Assembly: GCA_002914805.1 (NCBI GenBank)
Contig: JXTB01000781.1
Span: 18,441-82,440 of the forward strand
Origin: Parasponia andersonii
Taxonomy: Eukaryota; Streptophyta; Magnoliopsida; Rosales; Cannabaceae
Direction of reading: 5' to 3'
DNA length: 64,000 nt
Numbering within the stretch: the first letter of the stretch is position 1; each line of letters starts with the position of its first letter. Positions 46,275 to 59,703 of the stretch are shown one piece after another. A program made the position numbers and the translations under genes. The notes below the pieces were generated by a model that worked only from the letters and a program-made list of their open reading frames with translations, made no database searches and was not told the origin of the DNA.

Positions 46275-49200
46275 AGTGAAGATCCTAAATCTCTTTCTTA
46301 GTTTTCGCCGGAAAAACCCATCAGAGCTTTACAGTTTTAGCTAATTTATTTGATCCCGAATAGTAAATTCAATTCTCTTTTTTTTTTTCATTTTAAAAAT
46401 TAAAATTCTAATATCATTTCACTTATTATTTTTATTCATTTTTATTCATTGCTAATTTTGTTTTTGAGTTTTAGTTCTATCTAATTTTTAGAGAGAATAG
46501 GAGCTGTTAGTATTTTGGGGTTTGTCTGTTTTGAATTTTAATATTTTAATATGAATAAGAACAAGTTAGCTCTGATTAAATCTTGATTGCTATGGTCATT
46601 ATTATTTTGTTGATTTGATTTACGGTACAGTAAGTGATGGATTCTAATATGGTCAACACTGTGTCAAAACAGAATGAAAAATAGTATGCTTTGAGCATTG
46701 GACTAGCCCCCGAAACTGGGGATTTTTATTACACATATTCTCACTTGTGTTACCATAACATGTCAACATATGATTCTTTAATTTCCCGATGGCTTAAAAG
46801 GAACGTGTTGGGAAAAAGCTTCTTTCTTGTAGTGGTGGTTCATCTTACTTTCAAGAAATCGTCAACAATCTTGTTAGTAAGAAAGAATAATTACAATCTC
46901 AGTTTCTATCTACCTAAAATCTCCAAAGGTCCAAAATTACACTTTCTAATAGATTCCTGGGTTTTCCCTATGTTTGGGATATTTAGGAATTGGAATTTTT
47001 TTACTTTATTTCTATTTGGGTGCTTGGGAGTGGTATATAAATAGACAACGGTTCTTAGATAACTAAAGAGTTGATTTTAGTGGGATAGAGCTCTTTGGTC
47101 TCTTGAGCAAAAAAAAATCAGTTAAAAAAGATCAAGGAAGTCAGCTGTAGTTTTGGACTAAATATGACAAAACTTGTGGAAAAAGTATATGTATATAGGG
47201 ACAAAAAGAGTTCATTTGAAGCATATGATCTTAGATGGTTACTGTTTAAAGAGGCAAGTTACTAGTCAACTAAGAAGTTAAACCAGTAGATTAGAACCAA
47301 GATTTCTATTGGACAAAAGAGAATGTTTTTAAAAGTAGGAATAATCCTAACAAGTACCACGAGAAAGCTTGCTTGAAGATGGTTGCTATGGCCATTATTA
47401 TCCTTTTTAAAACATTTACGCAGGTTTTCTTTGTTTTTCTCTATAGAAGTTAGAATGCATGGATAATTTAGGTAGTATATGAAGTAATGATTGTTGGTGT
47501 ATTTTAAAGCTAGTACAACTCCTCCTTTTTTTTTCATTTTAATTCTGTTGAGCTGATTAAAAACCATTGCAACTAGGAAAATCTTTTACATGATAATTGT
47601 TTAGTGACTTGTTGTAATGCGGACCGATAATTTTTGTCTTGATTGAATTCATTTATTGGATATAATTTTTAGAAAAATTATATTTATTGAATTCATTTAT
47701 TGGGTACAATTTGAGTTGTTGTGCTATTATATATATTTAAAGCTTGATTTAAAGTCTACAGGACAAAATACAAAAACTTTCTAGCTCAAGTAAAATTGTC
47801 TATAAAGAGTATCTGGTAGTCTTAATTTGTGGAATTTCGTCTCTTTGAACCTAAAAAATTCTCATTTTGAAGCTAAGATAAAACGACTTTCACCCAAATA
47901 GAACCTTTATATCGAAGTTGATACCTATACAGATGTTAAAAAGAATATCAAAAGTTTGCATTCTTTTCATTTATGTTTGATAAGATAAAGAGAAAAATTA
48001 GGAAGAGAAAGATATATTAAAATAAACCTAGGTGATCAGAAATTAGAGAGGAATGATATCATAACTTTTCTCTTGTGAAGTTTGGTATGGAAGGAAGAAG
48101 AGAACAAAAATCAATTTTCAATTCTCATCTCCTTTGTTGGGTAAAAAATTAAAAAGACTAGTGAAATGAAAAGATTTCATATCCATAATTAATATGAATG
48201 CTTTATTTATATTAGAATCATTCTGCTTTCGCAGATAATCTTCCAATTTTATGAAGGCATAAAATGTGAATTATTTGGTGTTATTAAATCCCTATTCACT
48301 TTATTCTCTCTTGATACAAGATTTTCTTTCTTGCCCTTTATTACGCAGTTGTGTCTATATATCATATTCATATAAAGTAAAGGTAACCACTTTTTTCAAA
48401 TAGGAAACCGTGGTTCACACATACCAGTTTTTAAAAACAAATTTCTTTTACGTTGTTGGGTGTGATAAAAAATATGTTGCTTTTATTTCGTACGTGAAAG
48501 AAGTAATGAGGGTACTAAATTCAATCTCTTTTTTTTTAATTCTCATATCTTACAAGAATTTTATTCTTTAAAATACTATTAAAAAATAAGATATTGGAAT
48601 CGATTTGAATCAGAATATCTGTTTACTCTTTCTCATTCTAAATAACAGGTCGAACTAGCCCTAACAGAGCATTCGAAAAATAGGCTTAGCAGAGAAATGA
48701 TCTAACAAAAAATACCTACGTGTCATACATTTACACTGATGGTTTTGTCAATTCACTTACTTCTTCGTAGTTTCCTCGAGGTTTATCCAAAAATAAATAA
48801 TTACAATTAGAGATGGATTATAGTCCTCGCACACTTACTAGAAGAATCGGCGGGTATCAATTACATGTTTAAATTTTACTTCATTTGATTATCTCGCCTA
48901 GAGAATACAAAAAAAAAAAACTATTCTTTTTTGTCAATAACAATTTGTGCAGTTGGTTATTCGAATTATTTTTGTACATTGATTGGTCTTTGTTTGGTTT
49001 GATTTCGAAAGAAATGTACAGACACCCGCATTAATCATTTGGATACGGATTCTCATCTGGAAGTCAGTTACCAATATCACGTGAGTATGGACACTATATA
49101 GGCACTGTATAGTTACCAATATCTAAAACATCTAAAACTGTACAAGTTATGCTTTCTAGTTTTACTCACTAGTATCTATTGATTGTTGGGCATTTTGGAT

Positions 49201-49319
49201 ATTATACTTATTTTTATGTTTGTTTGATAGATTTTTTTTTTTCTAGTTTTTATAGTTATCTATATATTTTAGTTTTATATCTAATTTGTATTATAATGTA
49301 GGTGATTTTGTTGTGGAAA

Positions 49320-49440
49320 TATGTACACACTTGGCTACATGAGTTGTGTGTGTACATATATGCACACACTTGGTATTAAGTGCCGAGTGTGCACACTTAA
49401 TGTGCAAACCTCTTGGTACTCAGTGCCGTGTGTGCAGCTT
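49320..49440. repeat. GTGCACAC-rich degenerate repeats
   Basis: Repeated CTTGGTATTAAGTGCCGAGT and CTTGGTACTCAGTGCCGTGT, each followed by GTGCA, amid TGTACACAC and TGCACACAC words. Could be additional protein-binding repeats of the transposon. Confidence 0.6.
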
Positions 49441-49493
49441 GTTAAACATAATTTTTGGAACATGTATTCATCATTTTAGTGCAACAAAATGTA

Positions 49494-49622
49494 TAATAAA
49501 ATATTGAACACTAAAAAAAGAGGGAAGAACTTGTACCGTCTTTTGGAGGATCTTTAGTGGTTAGGATCCCCTAAAAGCGGTACAAGTTCCCCTCTTTTTT
49601 TTGGCACTTAAAATTTTATCCC
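49494..49622. repeat. Long imperfect hairpin (arms ~57 bp)
   Basis: Arms 49496-49552 and 49565-49621 pair along almost their full length; the inner part around GAACTTGTACCG and CGGTACAAGTTC is nearly perfect. The loop is about 12 nt. It may be a foldback MITE captured by the CACTA element or a small-RNA-producing hairpin. Confidence 0.75.
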
Positions 49623-50393
49623 TTAAAATTTTAGATTTCATAATATACATAATAAATTTTAATATTAGATTAAAATCATAGTAAATAAAAATTGTGTAAA
49701 TAAAAAATAATCATATGACACCTAAAATGATAAAAAACCCCTATGAGACATAAAACATGCTAAATTTTCCAAAATAACCCTAGAGTACACGAGATACCAA
49801 TAAAAGATGTAGATTTTCCAAAATACCCTTATGACACCTTTAGAAGTCCCGAAATTACAAAAGTACCCATAGAAGAGAATAATCGATCTACAGATATTCT
49901 GTTGGTTGATGATTTCTTTTCAAATATGTATGCTTATCAACTATCTTTAATATATACATAATATATTTTATGTATGAAAGAAATTACCTTAGACCCGTTT
50001 AGAAGTCGGTGAGAGATTATGCATCTCGATATCGACTTCTGAATTGTCCCGTTTGAACAATTTGGGATTACACGTTATGTGTTATCATTTGCTTATAAAC
50101 ATTGTTCTCTAGTCGAGTTCTGGTAGTATCTCCTTGTGTTCTCTAAGTGTGTACATATATGTTGCACACTTAGGAGAACTGTGGAGAGTTGCTGCCGGAA
50201 TTTCGGCGTAAACGGAACAATGTTTGAGTAAATGATGGACCATCTAACAAAATAATCTTGAATGGAATAGGGCCTTACCTTTTAGTAGTGGAGTGATAAG
50301 ATGGATTTAGGACACATACACACAGCTACTTTATATTTCATTGTATGCACTCTTTACTGATAATTGTTCTTTGCTATATGTGGACAATATAAG

Positions 50394-53300
50394 ATGGACA
50401 TCGATAAGAATTGGATGAGCATAAGGAATCGATTGTCAGCTCAGTTTAGAAGTGGTGCTAAGGCTTTTGCTAAGAGATCAAAAGCATTTGTCAACGATCA
50501 AGGTAAAGTGAGATGTCCATGTAGAAGATGTTTGAATAGGAAATTCCAAGACCCAGATACAGTGGAACAACATATACTTGAGAAGGGCATCGAACAGTCC
50601 TATACTATATGGTCATCTCACGGAGAATCATTTCTAGCAGTAACTACAAAAAGCAAAGACGAAGGGGATGAGATATATGATCTCAAGGCTGATATTGATG
50701 GAGTAAATAGACCAAGTCATGAAATTGATCCAAACTTAGATGACATCCCAACAAATGGCAATCAAGACTCAGACAAGTTTAGCAAGTTATTTCAGGAGAT
50801 GGAGAACGAGTTGTATCCTGGGTGTACAAAGTTCTCATCACTTAACTTTTTTGTTAAGTTGATGCATTTAAAAGTCCTTAACAAGTGGAGCAATAAATTA
50901 TTTGATATGTTACTCAAATTTTTGCTTGAAGCATTTCTAAATGGGACTAATTTACCTTGATCGCACTATGAGGCTAAGGCAAAGTTACATGATATCAGTC
51001 TTGGATACGAATCAATACATGTATGTAAGTACGATTGTGCTATATTTTGGAAGGAGAACTCAGAGTTAAATAGTTGTCCGGTATGTGGTGAAAACCGTTG
51101 GGAAGTAGAGAAAAAAGTACCGAAGAAAGTGATGAGGTATTTTCCCATTAGACCCTGATTGAAGCGGTTGTATAGTTCTCGGCCTATTACAAAGGACATG
51201 AGATGGCATGATTCAGGAAGGCCAAAAGAAGATGGTATTTTGAGACACCTTGCAGATGGTCTTTCCTAGAAGGAGTTTGATCAAAAATATCCTTTATTTG
51301 CAGCTAATCCATGAAATGTCCGATTAGGGTTGGCAACAGATAGATTTAACCCATTTGGGAATATGAGCACTGCTTATAGCATGTGGCCAGTTATACTTAT
51401 TCTGTATAACCTGCCACCATGGAAGTGCATGAAAGCGGACTCAATGATGTTGTCTCTTTTCATCCCTGGTCCTACTGCCCCTGGAAAGGACATGGACATG
51501 TTCTTGAGGCTTTTGTTGATGAGTTGAAGGAATTATGGTTGAATGGTGTTGAAATGAGGGATATAGTAAGTGGTAATACATTCTGTATACGGGCTGCAGT
51601 GATGTGGTTCATCAATGATTATCCAGCATATGCCTTAATATCAGATTGGAGTACAAAAGGGTATAAAGCCTACCCAACTTGTAATGAAGAAACTCCATCT
51701 GTGGGGATCCGAAGTAAGGTAGCGTATATTGAGCACAAATATTTTTTTTCCCGATGGATGATAAAATAAGGAGGAGTAGATAATATGATGGTCAATATGA
51801 CTTAAGGCCACTGCCTAACAAGTACTCCAGAGATGATATTTTGAGTTAGTTAGAGCACTTACAGATCAGATTGCCTGGGAAACACAAAGATTATGGCGGA
51901 GTGAAGAGGAAACGTACTGCAATCAAGCTAAATTGGTAAAAAAAAAAAGGTATTTTTTTCGAGCTTGACTATTGGCGGCACTTGTTACTGAGAAATAATT
52001 TAGATGTCATGCACATCGAGAAAAATATGTGTGACAGTGTCTTAGGAACTCTCTTGAGTATCAAGGGGAAATCAAAAGACACAGATAAGGCTAGAATTGA
52101 TCTTGCAGATATGAATATTCGCAAGGAGTTACATTTATACAAAGTGGAAACAAGTGGAAGAAGCCATATGCTTCTTACACTTTAAGTCTTAGGGAGCGAA
52201 AGAAGTTCTTTCAATTTATCAAGTCAGTCCAATTTCCTGATGGGTTTGCTTCCAGCTTAACAAAAACTGGGATTAGACCGTATTTGAAAAAGGAAATCCA
52301 GGAGACTATCACTGAGTTGTGTTTTTTTTCCAAAAGCTTTGTGCACACACGTTGAATGTGGCCAATCTAGAAAAGCTACAAAAGGATATTGTAACCTTAT
52401 TAGCTAAGTTGGAAAGAATATTTCCACCCGCCTTCTTTGATATAATGATTCACTTGATTCTCTATTTACCAGAAGAGGCAATACAGGATGGACCTATTCA
52501 TTTTCGATGGATGTACTCAATTGAGCGGGCCATGGGAGTTTATAAATAGTATGTTCGAAATCGGACATGCCTAGAAGGGTCTATTGTTGAAGCGTATGTC
52601 ATTACAGAGACACTTACATTTTGCTCTATATATTTGCAGGGTGTCGAAACTCAATTTAATCGACCCAAACATAATGAAATTGCTGTTGATACTCGATCAA
52701 GCCGCATATTGTCAGTCTTTAAGTCTGTTGGTCACCCACTGGGCAAAAAAGACATTATTATTCTTAATCCTTCTGATCGGCTTAAAGCTGAGTGATATGT
52801 AATGAACAGCAGCCCGGAAGTACAAAAATACCTTGAGTAAGTATTTTATACCCTTCTATGCTTTTTGTTCAATGTTATTAGAACTTCCCTAATGTATGAC
52901 ACTACATACATATAGTGAGCATATGAGAGAGTTAGAGGCTAAAGGTGGTGCAAACCTAGAACGACAACAAAAAGTTGAATTTCCTGCATAGTTTAAATCC
53001 TAAGTAAGCTTCTCTTATATAATTTCCTAAATTTCGCTAATTTTTGCACCAAATTATGTGTTATCTAATGATTTTTTTTTATATTAGATAAATCAATTAC
53101 GAACATCAAGTTCATATAAGCTGAACAATGAATTGCATGCATTGGCTAGTAGATCCAACTTCTCAAATTCCTCCTACCCTGGTTATGTGGTGAATGGGGT
53201 AAAGTTTCTAGTTCATAAGCGTGACAGTAAATGCAACACCCAGAATTGTGGTGTCCGTGTTCCTAAATCTGATGGGAACTACTTCTATGGTATACTGGAA

Positions 53301-53875
53301 CAAGTTCTAGAAGGTGCAATGTGGTATTGTTTAGATGCAAATGATTCGACACTGATCCGAGAAAAAAATAGATTAAGCTAGATGAACAATTCACAAGTAT
53401 ATACACAGGTTCTTACTGGTACAAAGATGACCTATTTATACTTGCATCATAAGCAGAGTTGATTTATTACACCAATAATGACAAGAATGGGCCATTGTGG
53501 AAACTTGTAAACAAGTATACGCCTCGAAACATATGGGACTTTCCAGATGCAGTAGATGTTTCTAATATTGCATCAACAAGCACCGATGTTCCTATTTTGC
53601 AAGAAGCAAATTCTTTGTCATTCCAATTGTGGGTTGAGCTTCCGGAAATAGAAAATGTTCGATTTCATCGGGAAGACGTTGAACCAAATGAAGTTGACAA
53701 TATTGATGACCTTATCTATCAAGCTCGTGTTGTGACCCCTAGTGACTTCTTAGTTGATGATGATGAGTTCGAAGATGATACTTTAGAGGAATACAATGAT
53801 GAAGAAGCTGAACTTGATGATGATAGTGATACAAGTTCTGAAGAAGAGAATGGAATATCTGATAACGTAACATAA
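50394..53875 (+). pseudogene. CACTA TNPD-type transposase, degraded
   Basis: Begins MDIDKNWMSIRNRLSAQFRS, a transposase-associated domain with the CPCRRCLN zinc-like motif. It is followed by transposase-21-like pieces (CPVCGENRWEV near 51075; LATDRFNPFGNMSTAYSMWP near 51330; RNNLDVMHIEKNMCDSVLGT at 51985), a DUF4218-like segment (FFQKLCAHTLNVANLEKLQK, 52325; HFRWMYSIERAMGVYK) and a DUF4216-like segment (53133-53381), ending with an acidic tail. Stops at 50958, 51156, 51267 and 51312 and frame changes near 51500 and 52200 show it is dead. Confidence 0.85.
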
Positions 53876-53976
53876 TTTTATATTCTAGTGTGTGTAGAGT
53901 TTTGAAAATTTTGTATTTATTATTTTTTATATTGCTATGCAATGTTTCTAAACTACGATAGTGTTTTTTTTGTAGG

Positions 53977-55499
53977 ATGTCTAGCCATGGGAGCATTCCC
54001 CTAACAACTATAGCTACCTCTGGTTCCAACTCTAGAGATGATAGATATGATCCCAAGGGAAAGAAGGTTAGGGAAGAGACGAGAGGTTATTCGGTCGAAA
54101 AAGAACTTAGGAGGCTTAAGACTAACCGATTGAAGGTTGAGTTTTGTGAGAAGACAGGGAAGCCTATCTTGGATCATGGCAAGATGTTCTTGAACATTCT
54201 TGCCAAGACGGTTAGAGACACCATCCCAGCTTCCACTCTGACATGGAAGGATGTGAAGAAAGAAGACATTGAGCTCATCTTGAACCGAATAGTGGTGAGT
54301 GAGTTTCCTAAAATATTTATTTTAAGCTATTTTAATAAAAGTCTTTATTAATGATTGTCCATTTTAATTTCACAGGTGAAGTTTGATTATCCTCGGTCTG
54401 ATGCACTCTTCATGGACTCTATTGAGCAGTCCATGATGGCATATTTATGGGATTGGCGCAACATGATGTGGAATCATTTTATGAAAATGAGGGATAAGAG
54501 GGATATGACTTTTATTAAGGCTAATCTGTACAAGAATGTTCCCTTCGATCAGTGGAATATTTTTGTGTGATCGTTTCGGTTCTCAAGAGTTTGAGGTAAT
54601 TAATATGCTTTTACAAAAAAAAAAATTATTATTAAGAATAAATTATAATTAATGGTGAAATTAACAACCTGTGTATTTTTACGAAAACTCTCGACACAGA
54701 ACTCGAAAAATCGGTCTAAGCTATTGTATTCACCTGGATAGGGATCATCTACCATAATTAGCCAGATGAAGGCAAAGGTTAGAAAGTCAAACATTTTCTC
54801 TAATCAGTACAAAATATACTTTAACCAAATAATCGACCTTTTTTTTCCTACTTTTCATAGGGCAACCTAGAGACCAAAGAGCTTATGAGCCCTATCGACT
54901 ACTTCAAGAGCCGCCATCTCAAGCTGTCTGGTTAGCGGAACGAGTACACCTAAGAAAAACATGTAAGAATTCATTTTGTTTGTTTAAAATATTTAATTTG
55001 CGTATATAAATTATAATTATTTTTATTTTTATTTTATTTTGTAGGCAGAGATGGTTACGTCCAAGGCAGAGGCGCTCACTCAAACTCAGTCTCATGCTCA
55101 GTCTGAGCTTGGGGATGGTGCCTCGTCTGCTGAGTCTGTGGTGGGGCCAGAACAGGTCAATGAATTTCAGATCATGTCCAAGGCTTTAAGGACTAGATCT
55201 AGGTGGCAGAAAGGGTTGGGAGCACTCTCTCGGCTAAAAAATATAGGAGGACAGAAGGTTGCCAGCACTGGACAAGTTGCTGAGACCATCGCCACCTTGA
55301 AGCAGTAGCTAGCTGAGAAGGATGCGGAGCACGCATGGCGGATCGACGAGACTCAGTGACAAATTACTGAAAAAGAAGCAGAGAACCAACACCGGCTCGA
55401 GGAGACTCAGCAATAACTCAACGAGCAAAATCAAATGCTTCAAACATTGATTGCAAAGCTCGGCATCGAGATGCCATCGCCTCCGTTTCAAGAATTGTA
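53977..55499 (+). pseudogene. CACTA second gene (Ptta/En/Spm family, coiled-coil end), broken
   Basis: ATG at 53977 (MSSHGSIPLTTIATSGSNSR) directly after an AG acceptor-like TTTTTTTTGTAG. Conserved parts are RLKTNRLKVEFCEKTGKPIL and FDYPRSDALFMDSIEQSM, with likely introns near 54295-54375 and 54597-54860. The last part (55051-55499) is Gln/Glu-rich and coiled-coil-like with stops at 55306, 55357 and 55412 (Gln expected). It resembles plant transposase family Ptta/En/Spm proteins, thought to bind the element ends. Confidence 0.75.
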
Positions 55500-55689
55500 G
55501 ACGTTTTCTATTTTATAATATGTTCTAATTTTAGATACAATTTGTATATTTTCTTTATTTAATAAAATTTGTGTTAATATATCTTCTTCTAAATTTTAAT
55601 ATATTAGTTAACCAAATTAATTATTAATTATTATTAATTAATAAATAATATAACAATCAATTAAATAAATTTTTTTAATAAATTAATAA

Positions 55690-56198
55690 AATTTTTGCCG
55701 ACGCAGAATTGCGTCTGTAAAAGATTATTTATATTCAACAAAAATACATTCATCGATGGATTATGTCATTGGTAAAGGTATTTTTATTTGTAAAAATATT
55801 TTCTAGATATTTTCGCCGACGCATTTTGTCGTCAGAAAATGTATTGTACGTTTTTAAATTATTTCGTTAATAATTTTCACTGATGCATTTATGCGTCGGT
55901 AATTATTTGACTTTCACCGATGAATAAATGCATCGGTAAAAGTCAAGTAGATTTCGAATATGGTCATATTTTTGCTGACGGAAAACTTTCACTGACACAA
56001 CTCGTGCGTCGGTAAAGGTTACTTTTACCGACGAAATTAAATTTCTATCAGAAAGTGACATTTAGCTACGGTCTTACATCAACGATAGTCGCTGATGAGA
56101 AATTGCGTCGGTAATTGTCAAATACCTTTTGCCGACGGTTTTATGCTACTTTTTCAGATGACAAAATGCGTCGGCAAAAGACATGTTTCTTGTATATG
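55690..56198. repeat. CACTA right subterminal repeats
   Basis: At least ten copies of GCGTCGGTAAAAG and variants in both orientations, many arranged as inverted pairs (for example TTGCCGACGCAGAATTGCGT, CACTGATGCATTTATGCGTCGG, CACCGATGAATAAATGCATCGG). Ends at TTTCTTGTATATG. Confidence 0.85.
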
Positions 56199-56277
56199 AG
56201 AAATTTCTTGATTTATTTTAAAAAGGTCTAAAAATTTCAATTTAAAAAAAGTTCATTTAAATAAAATATTTAGAATT

Positions 56278-56487
56278 AGGCACCAATCTAATAGGTATTT
56301 TTTTTTATCTATACATAGGTATCGTTTGGTCCAATTAAAATTTATAATACATATTTTTTATATTAAAATGTAAAAGAGAGAAATAGCATTAATAATGCAC
56401 ATTTTTTTATGAACATCATTATAGTCATTAGATCACCATTAGATGATGATCTAATAGCTAAAAAAAATACCTACTGGATTAATAATG
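56278..56487. mobile_element. 210-bp MITE in the LTR remnant
   Basis: Flanked by perfect 9-bp TTTAGAATT copies (56269-56277, 56488-56496). Inner terminal inverted repeats are AATCTAATAGGTATTTTTTT on the left and AATCCAGTAGGTATTTTTTT from the right. The outer 6-7 bases do not pair. The 9-bp target suggests a MULE-type element. The LTR reads through normally when it is removed. Confidence 0.8.
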
Positions 56488-57010
56488 TTTAGAATTTTAT
56501 CCGGTGAACCTCTTCTACAGGTATACACTATTAAACATAGATCGAATAATAATCAAAAAATATAAATCGATTATAAGTCCAAGTATCATCATTATTCATA
56601 ACAAATATCAATTACCAAAATGGCATACATAAGTTCACAGATATGTTGAAAGTAGTAATCCTAGTTTGGTGCTAAATCAAAATCCAAACGCTACAACAAC
56701 ACCATACTTGTAGCATTACCAAGATAACGAACTATAATCAAGGAAGACCTCTTAATCCTCTTGATCACTAAGGTCATACTAAACACTATCTGAGGAAGAA
56801 AGGTAGGGGTGTGAGTATGAAATGCCTAGTAGGAAAGCAGTTACCTCGTTTGAAAACATTTTAGTGATGGAAAGTTCCTGTATAGCTAGTTTAAATAAAA
56901 TATATATATAATTGTGATGTCTAAGATTCTCACATACATAATAAGCCAATAATAAACATGTTTATATTTCATAATAGACATATCAAGCAACTAATATTAA
57001 TTTTATGGTA

Positions 57011-59703
57011 AATTACTCATTTTGATTGTTAAATGCTTTCAATCTGTATTATTGTACTAGTGTTTGTTGAAGTGCTCTTGTGCTGTGTAAAGGTTTAGTA
57101 CCCTCAGAGAGAGAATTTAGTGTGTGAAAGGAACAAAGAATACATTCATGAATAGTAATATAATGTGCACATGCATTAAAATCAAGTTTATTGATAATTT
57201 GGTCAAATGGTAGTTTTTCGGTAAAATGTATTTTTTACATTTTTCGGGTCTGAATTCACTATATGTTCAACATGTCAAATAACTTTAATTCAATGTTTAG
57301 GATTGATTTATAGTATTTCATTTTTCAGCCCTAGGTAAGCATGAGGTAGCATTCAAGATATTGATTTATGTTTAATTTCACTAAGCTAGCTTAGGTTTAG
57401 CTTAATCATGTAATGTTAATATTGCGTATTATATTAATTAGGCATTGATACTATGTTTGTATTATTAATTGGAGTCTAATTAAATTATTATAATGTTTAA
57501 TAATTGGTTATGGGGCTAGGTTCTAACAGATTACAATAAGATTGGCTATATAGGATCATAAGTCAAAGTATGATTAGATTTCATCTTTTAAGCTAAGTTT
57601 CACCATTTTAGTTTACACTTGAGTGTATAGGAATGGCTAGCAACGTTGTGAGTAAGCCAAGAGTAATTTAAAGCTGGACACATAGAAAGTTATGGTGTGA
57701 AATACCAAAAATACCCCTTAGAATTTAAGTTATGCCTTTTCTTAATCATTAAGTATTGATTTTGGACCAAATCTGGTTATTTCTTTCCCCTTTCTCACCA
57801 GCCATAACATAAATCACTCAAATCACTATATAGACTTCTTAAACTCCCTTTAGTCATTTCTAAGAGTTTCTAAGTAGTAGAACTCAAGTTAGAGTTCTAG
57901 AAAGCAAGATACGTCCAAACTAGTCAAGGTAATTCTACTAGTTTTTCTTCCTAAGTTTTGCTTTCTTATTTCAATTCTCCCCTTGATATCGCTTAAAATA
58001 TTGTTCCTATAGGTTCTTTTGAGTCCTAAAATCAGTTTTAAAGCCTTGAAAATCAATTTGGTAGAGAAAAGAGACAAGAATTTCAGTAAAAGCTCAAACT
58101 AGTTAAGGTGAGCTCTATGTAGAATTTTGAATTTGTAGTCAATTTTTTTTGTTTCAGCTCTTAAACCAAAGCTTTTATTTGATGAATAAAGGTCCTAGGA
58201 AACTTTTGATATTGATGAAAACATAGACTTTAAGAGGAGATTAAAGTTAGACATAAAGCCCCAAAGTTGGTTATTTGTTAATTCAAGTGTTTTCATTGTT
58301 CAAATAAGTTGTCTACACTTGTAATTTGATTTCTTTACTTAGGATGTATAAGATATTAATCCTTTTATGTATATTTCATCTATGTAATTGATGGTAGTGT
58401 AATAATGGGTTTAAACTTTATCTACACCGAAAGGAATTCAAATGCACTTAGGTTGTTTTAAATTATCCTCATTGATGTGTATATGTAGAAATTAGCTTGT
58501 CAATTTTAATTATAGGTCTTAAATCATGATTTAAGAGATGTTGGAACGTTTTAAAAATAGGGTAGGTGCTGTCTAAATATTTTTTAAAAGCAAATAGTAC
58601 CATTTAGAAGTAAATGGACTAGTTTTTATGAAAGTATGTGCCATTTTGGTTCATTTTATGATTAGATGTCCTGACTTTCTAAAAGTTGTGATTTATGTTT
58701 GTGGTTATTTTCTTTAAGTATTTTACATTGTATTAATCAATTTAGTAACGAAATTTATATTAGGTCTTCCATACACCTTGCTATAGAAGATATTAACCCT
58801 TTTCACTATCTTTTCCATAGGATACGAAGTAAAAAAAAAAAATTATTTTAACTACATCACAAGAACAGTAGTAGATACAAATATTTTCCTATATGATTAT
58901 GTGTACTATATTAAATATATGTTATTTCTATAATTGTTATTAGTTCATGAAAGACATAAACATAATATTCAAGAAGTGAAGTTTTCTATATATTGGATTT
59001 AAAGTAGTACCATTGTATTAATTTTACGAGATATGTTTTAAGTGCATTGTTTAGTCTATATGCGTTAGGTAGGTATAGTTTGCATAGGTATCCTTCCTGC
59101 ATAAGTAGGCACGGGACTGAACATTGTACTATAAGTTATGTGAGATGCATTACTTACTCAGTCTACATTGAATAGGTATAGTTCACGTTGGCCATGTCTT
59201 TTCTTCTCGTATAGGTAGATATAGTCTACTGACTGCCATAACTTTGCAATGTACTCAAGAATCCTAAAAAGAAATTTTTTCTAAGAAAAATGCATCAAAA
59301 TGATAAGTTATGAAAGAAAGAGTATAATAAGAATTTCAATGAAGTTTATACATGAAACATATTCACAAGCATGTATGATTTTTACTTATTGAGTAGGTGA
59401 GGAGATATATGATGTATAGAATTGTTGGTTAGCTAGCACGCTTTTTTGTCACTAGGATCATACAGATGTAAATGAGCTTGACTTGTGGGGCGATATTTTG
59501 ATTTGTTGTAAATATCAATGTTGATGGCAAGATAAACTGATAAAGATCTTTTGGTTGTACATTTTGTTAAGACACTTTCAGAAAGTAATACCATTTAGCT
59601 TCTTTAGTTTTAAAGTTTGAAAAGTTTAAATTGGAAATTTTTTTTAACAAAACTAAAATTATGGTTTATAAGAAAGTAATACTTCCTAGATTAACTTACA
59701 TAG
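57011..59703. other. Gene-free DNA, probably including an old LTR
   Basis: No coding content. TGTGAAATACCAAAAATACCCC at about 57697 resembles the start of the local LTR family, and the paired CAAACTAGTCAAGGTAATTC (57917) and CAAACTAGTTAAGGTGAGCT (58095) plus the GTAGGTATAGTTTGCATAGG blocks at 59070-59220 look like LTR interior. I could not find an end or target duplication. Confidence 0.35.

Larger units (their letters stand above)
46275..50393. other. CACTA non-coding left interior
   Basis: About 4.1 kb without recognisable protein. Contains the long hairpin at 49494-49622, GTGCACAC-rich repeats at 49320-49440, and an inverted pair AAGTGTGTACATATATG/TTGCACACTT at about 50146-50173. Confidence 0.6.
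45687..56198 (+). mobile_element. CACTA (En/Spm-type) DNA transposon, inactive
   Basis: Left end CACTATAAGAAAACC; the right end read backwards is CATATACAAGAAAC, a mutated match. Flanked by AGA (45684-45686, 56199-56201), the 3-bp duplication expected for CACTA. The uninterrupted LTR sequence resumes exactly at the border, confirming both ends. About 10.5 kb with subterminal repeats, a TNPD-type transposase region and a second gene of the plant Ptta/En/Spm family. All genes have stops or shifts. Confidence 0.9.
45637..57010 (-). mobile_element. Old Tekay-type LTR remnant split by CACTA and MITE insertions
   Basis: Plus-strand view: TGTCACAACCTAAAATTTAGG (45637) runs to 45686. The match resumes at 56199 (AAATTTCTTGATTTATTT, compare 32244-32263) and continues, except for the MITE, to about 57010, including the GGCATACATAAGTT and CTCTTGATCAC words of the LTR at 32189. 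The right half of the LTR is not found. More diverged than the other copies. Confidence 0.7.

Noticed and set aside
46691-47044. 117-codon frame as a CACTA protein.
   Set aside because: Hydrophobic, AT-driven composition and no conserved motif; the start and context do not support a gene.
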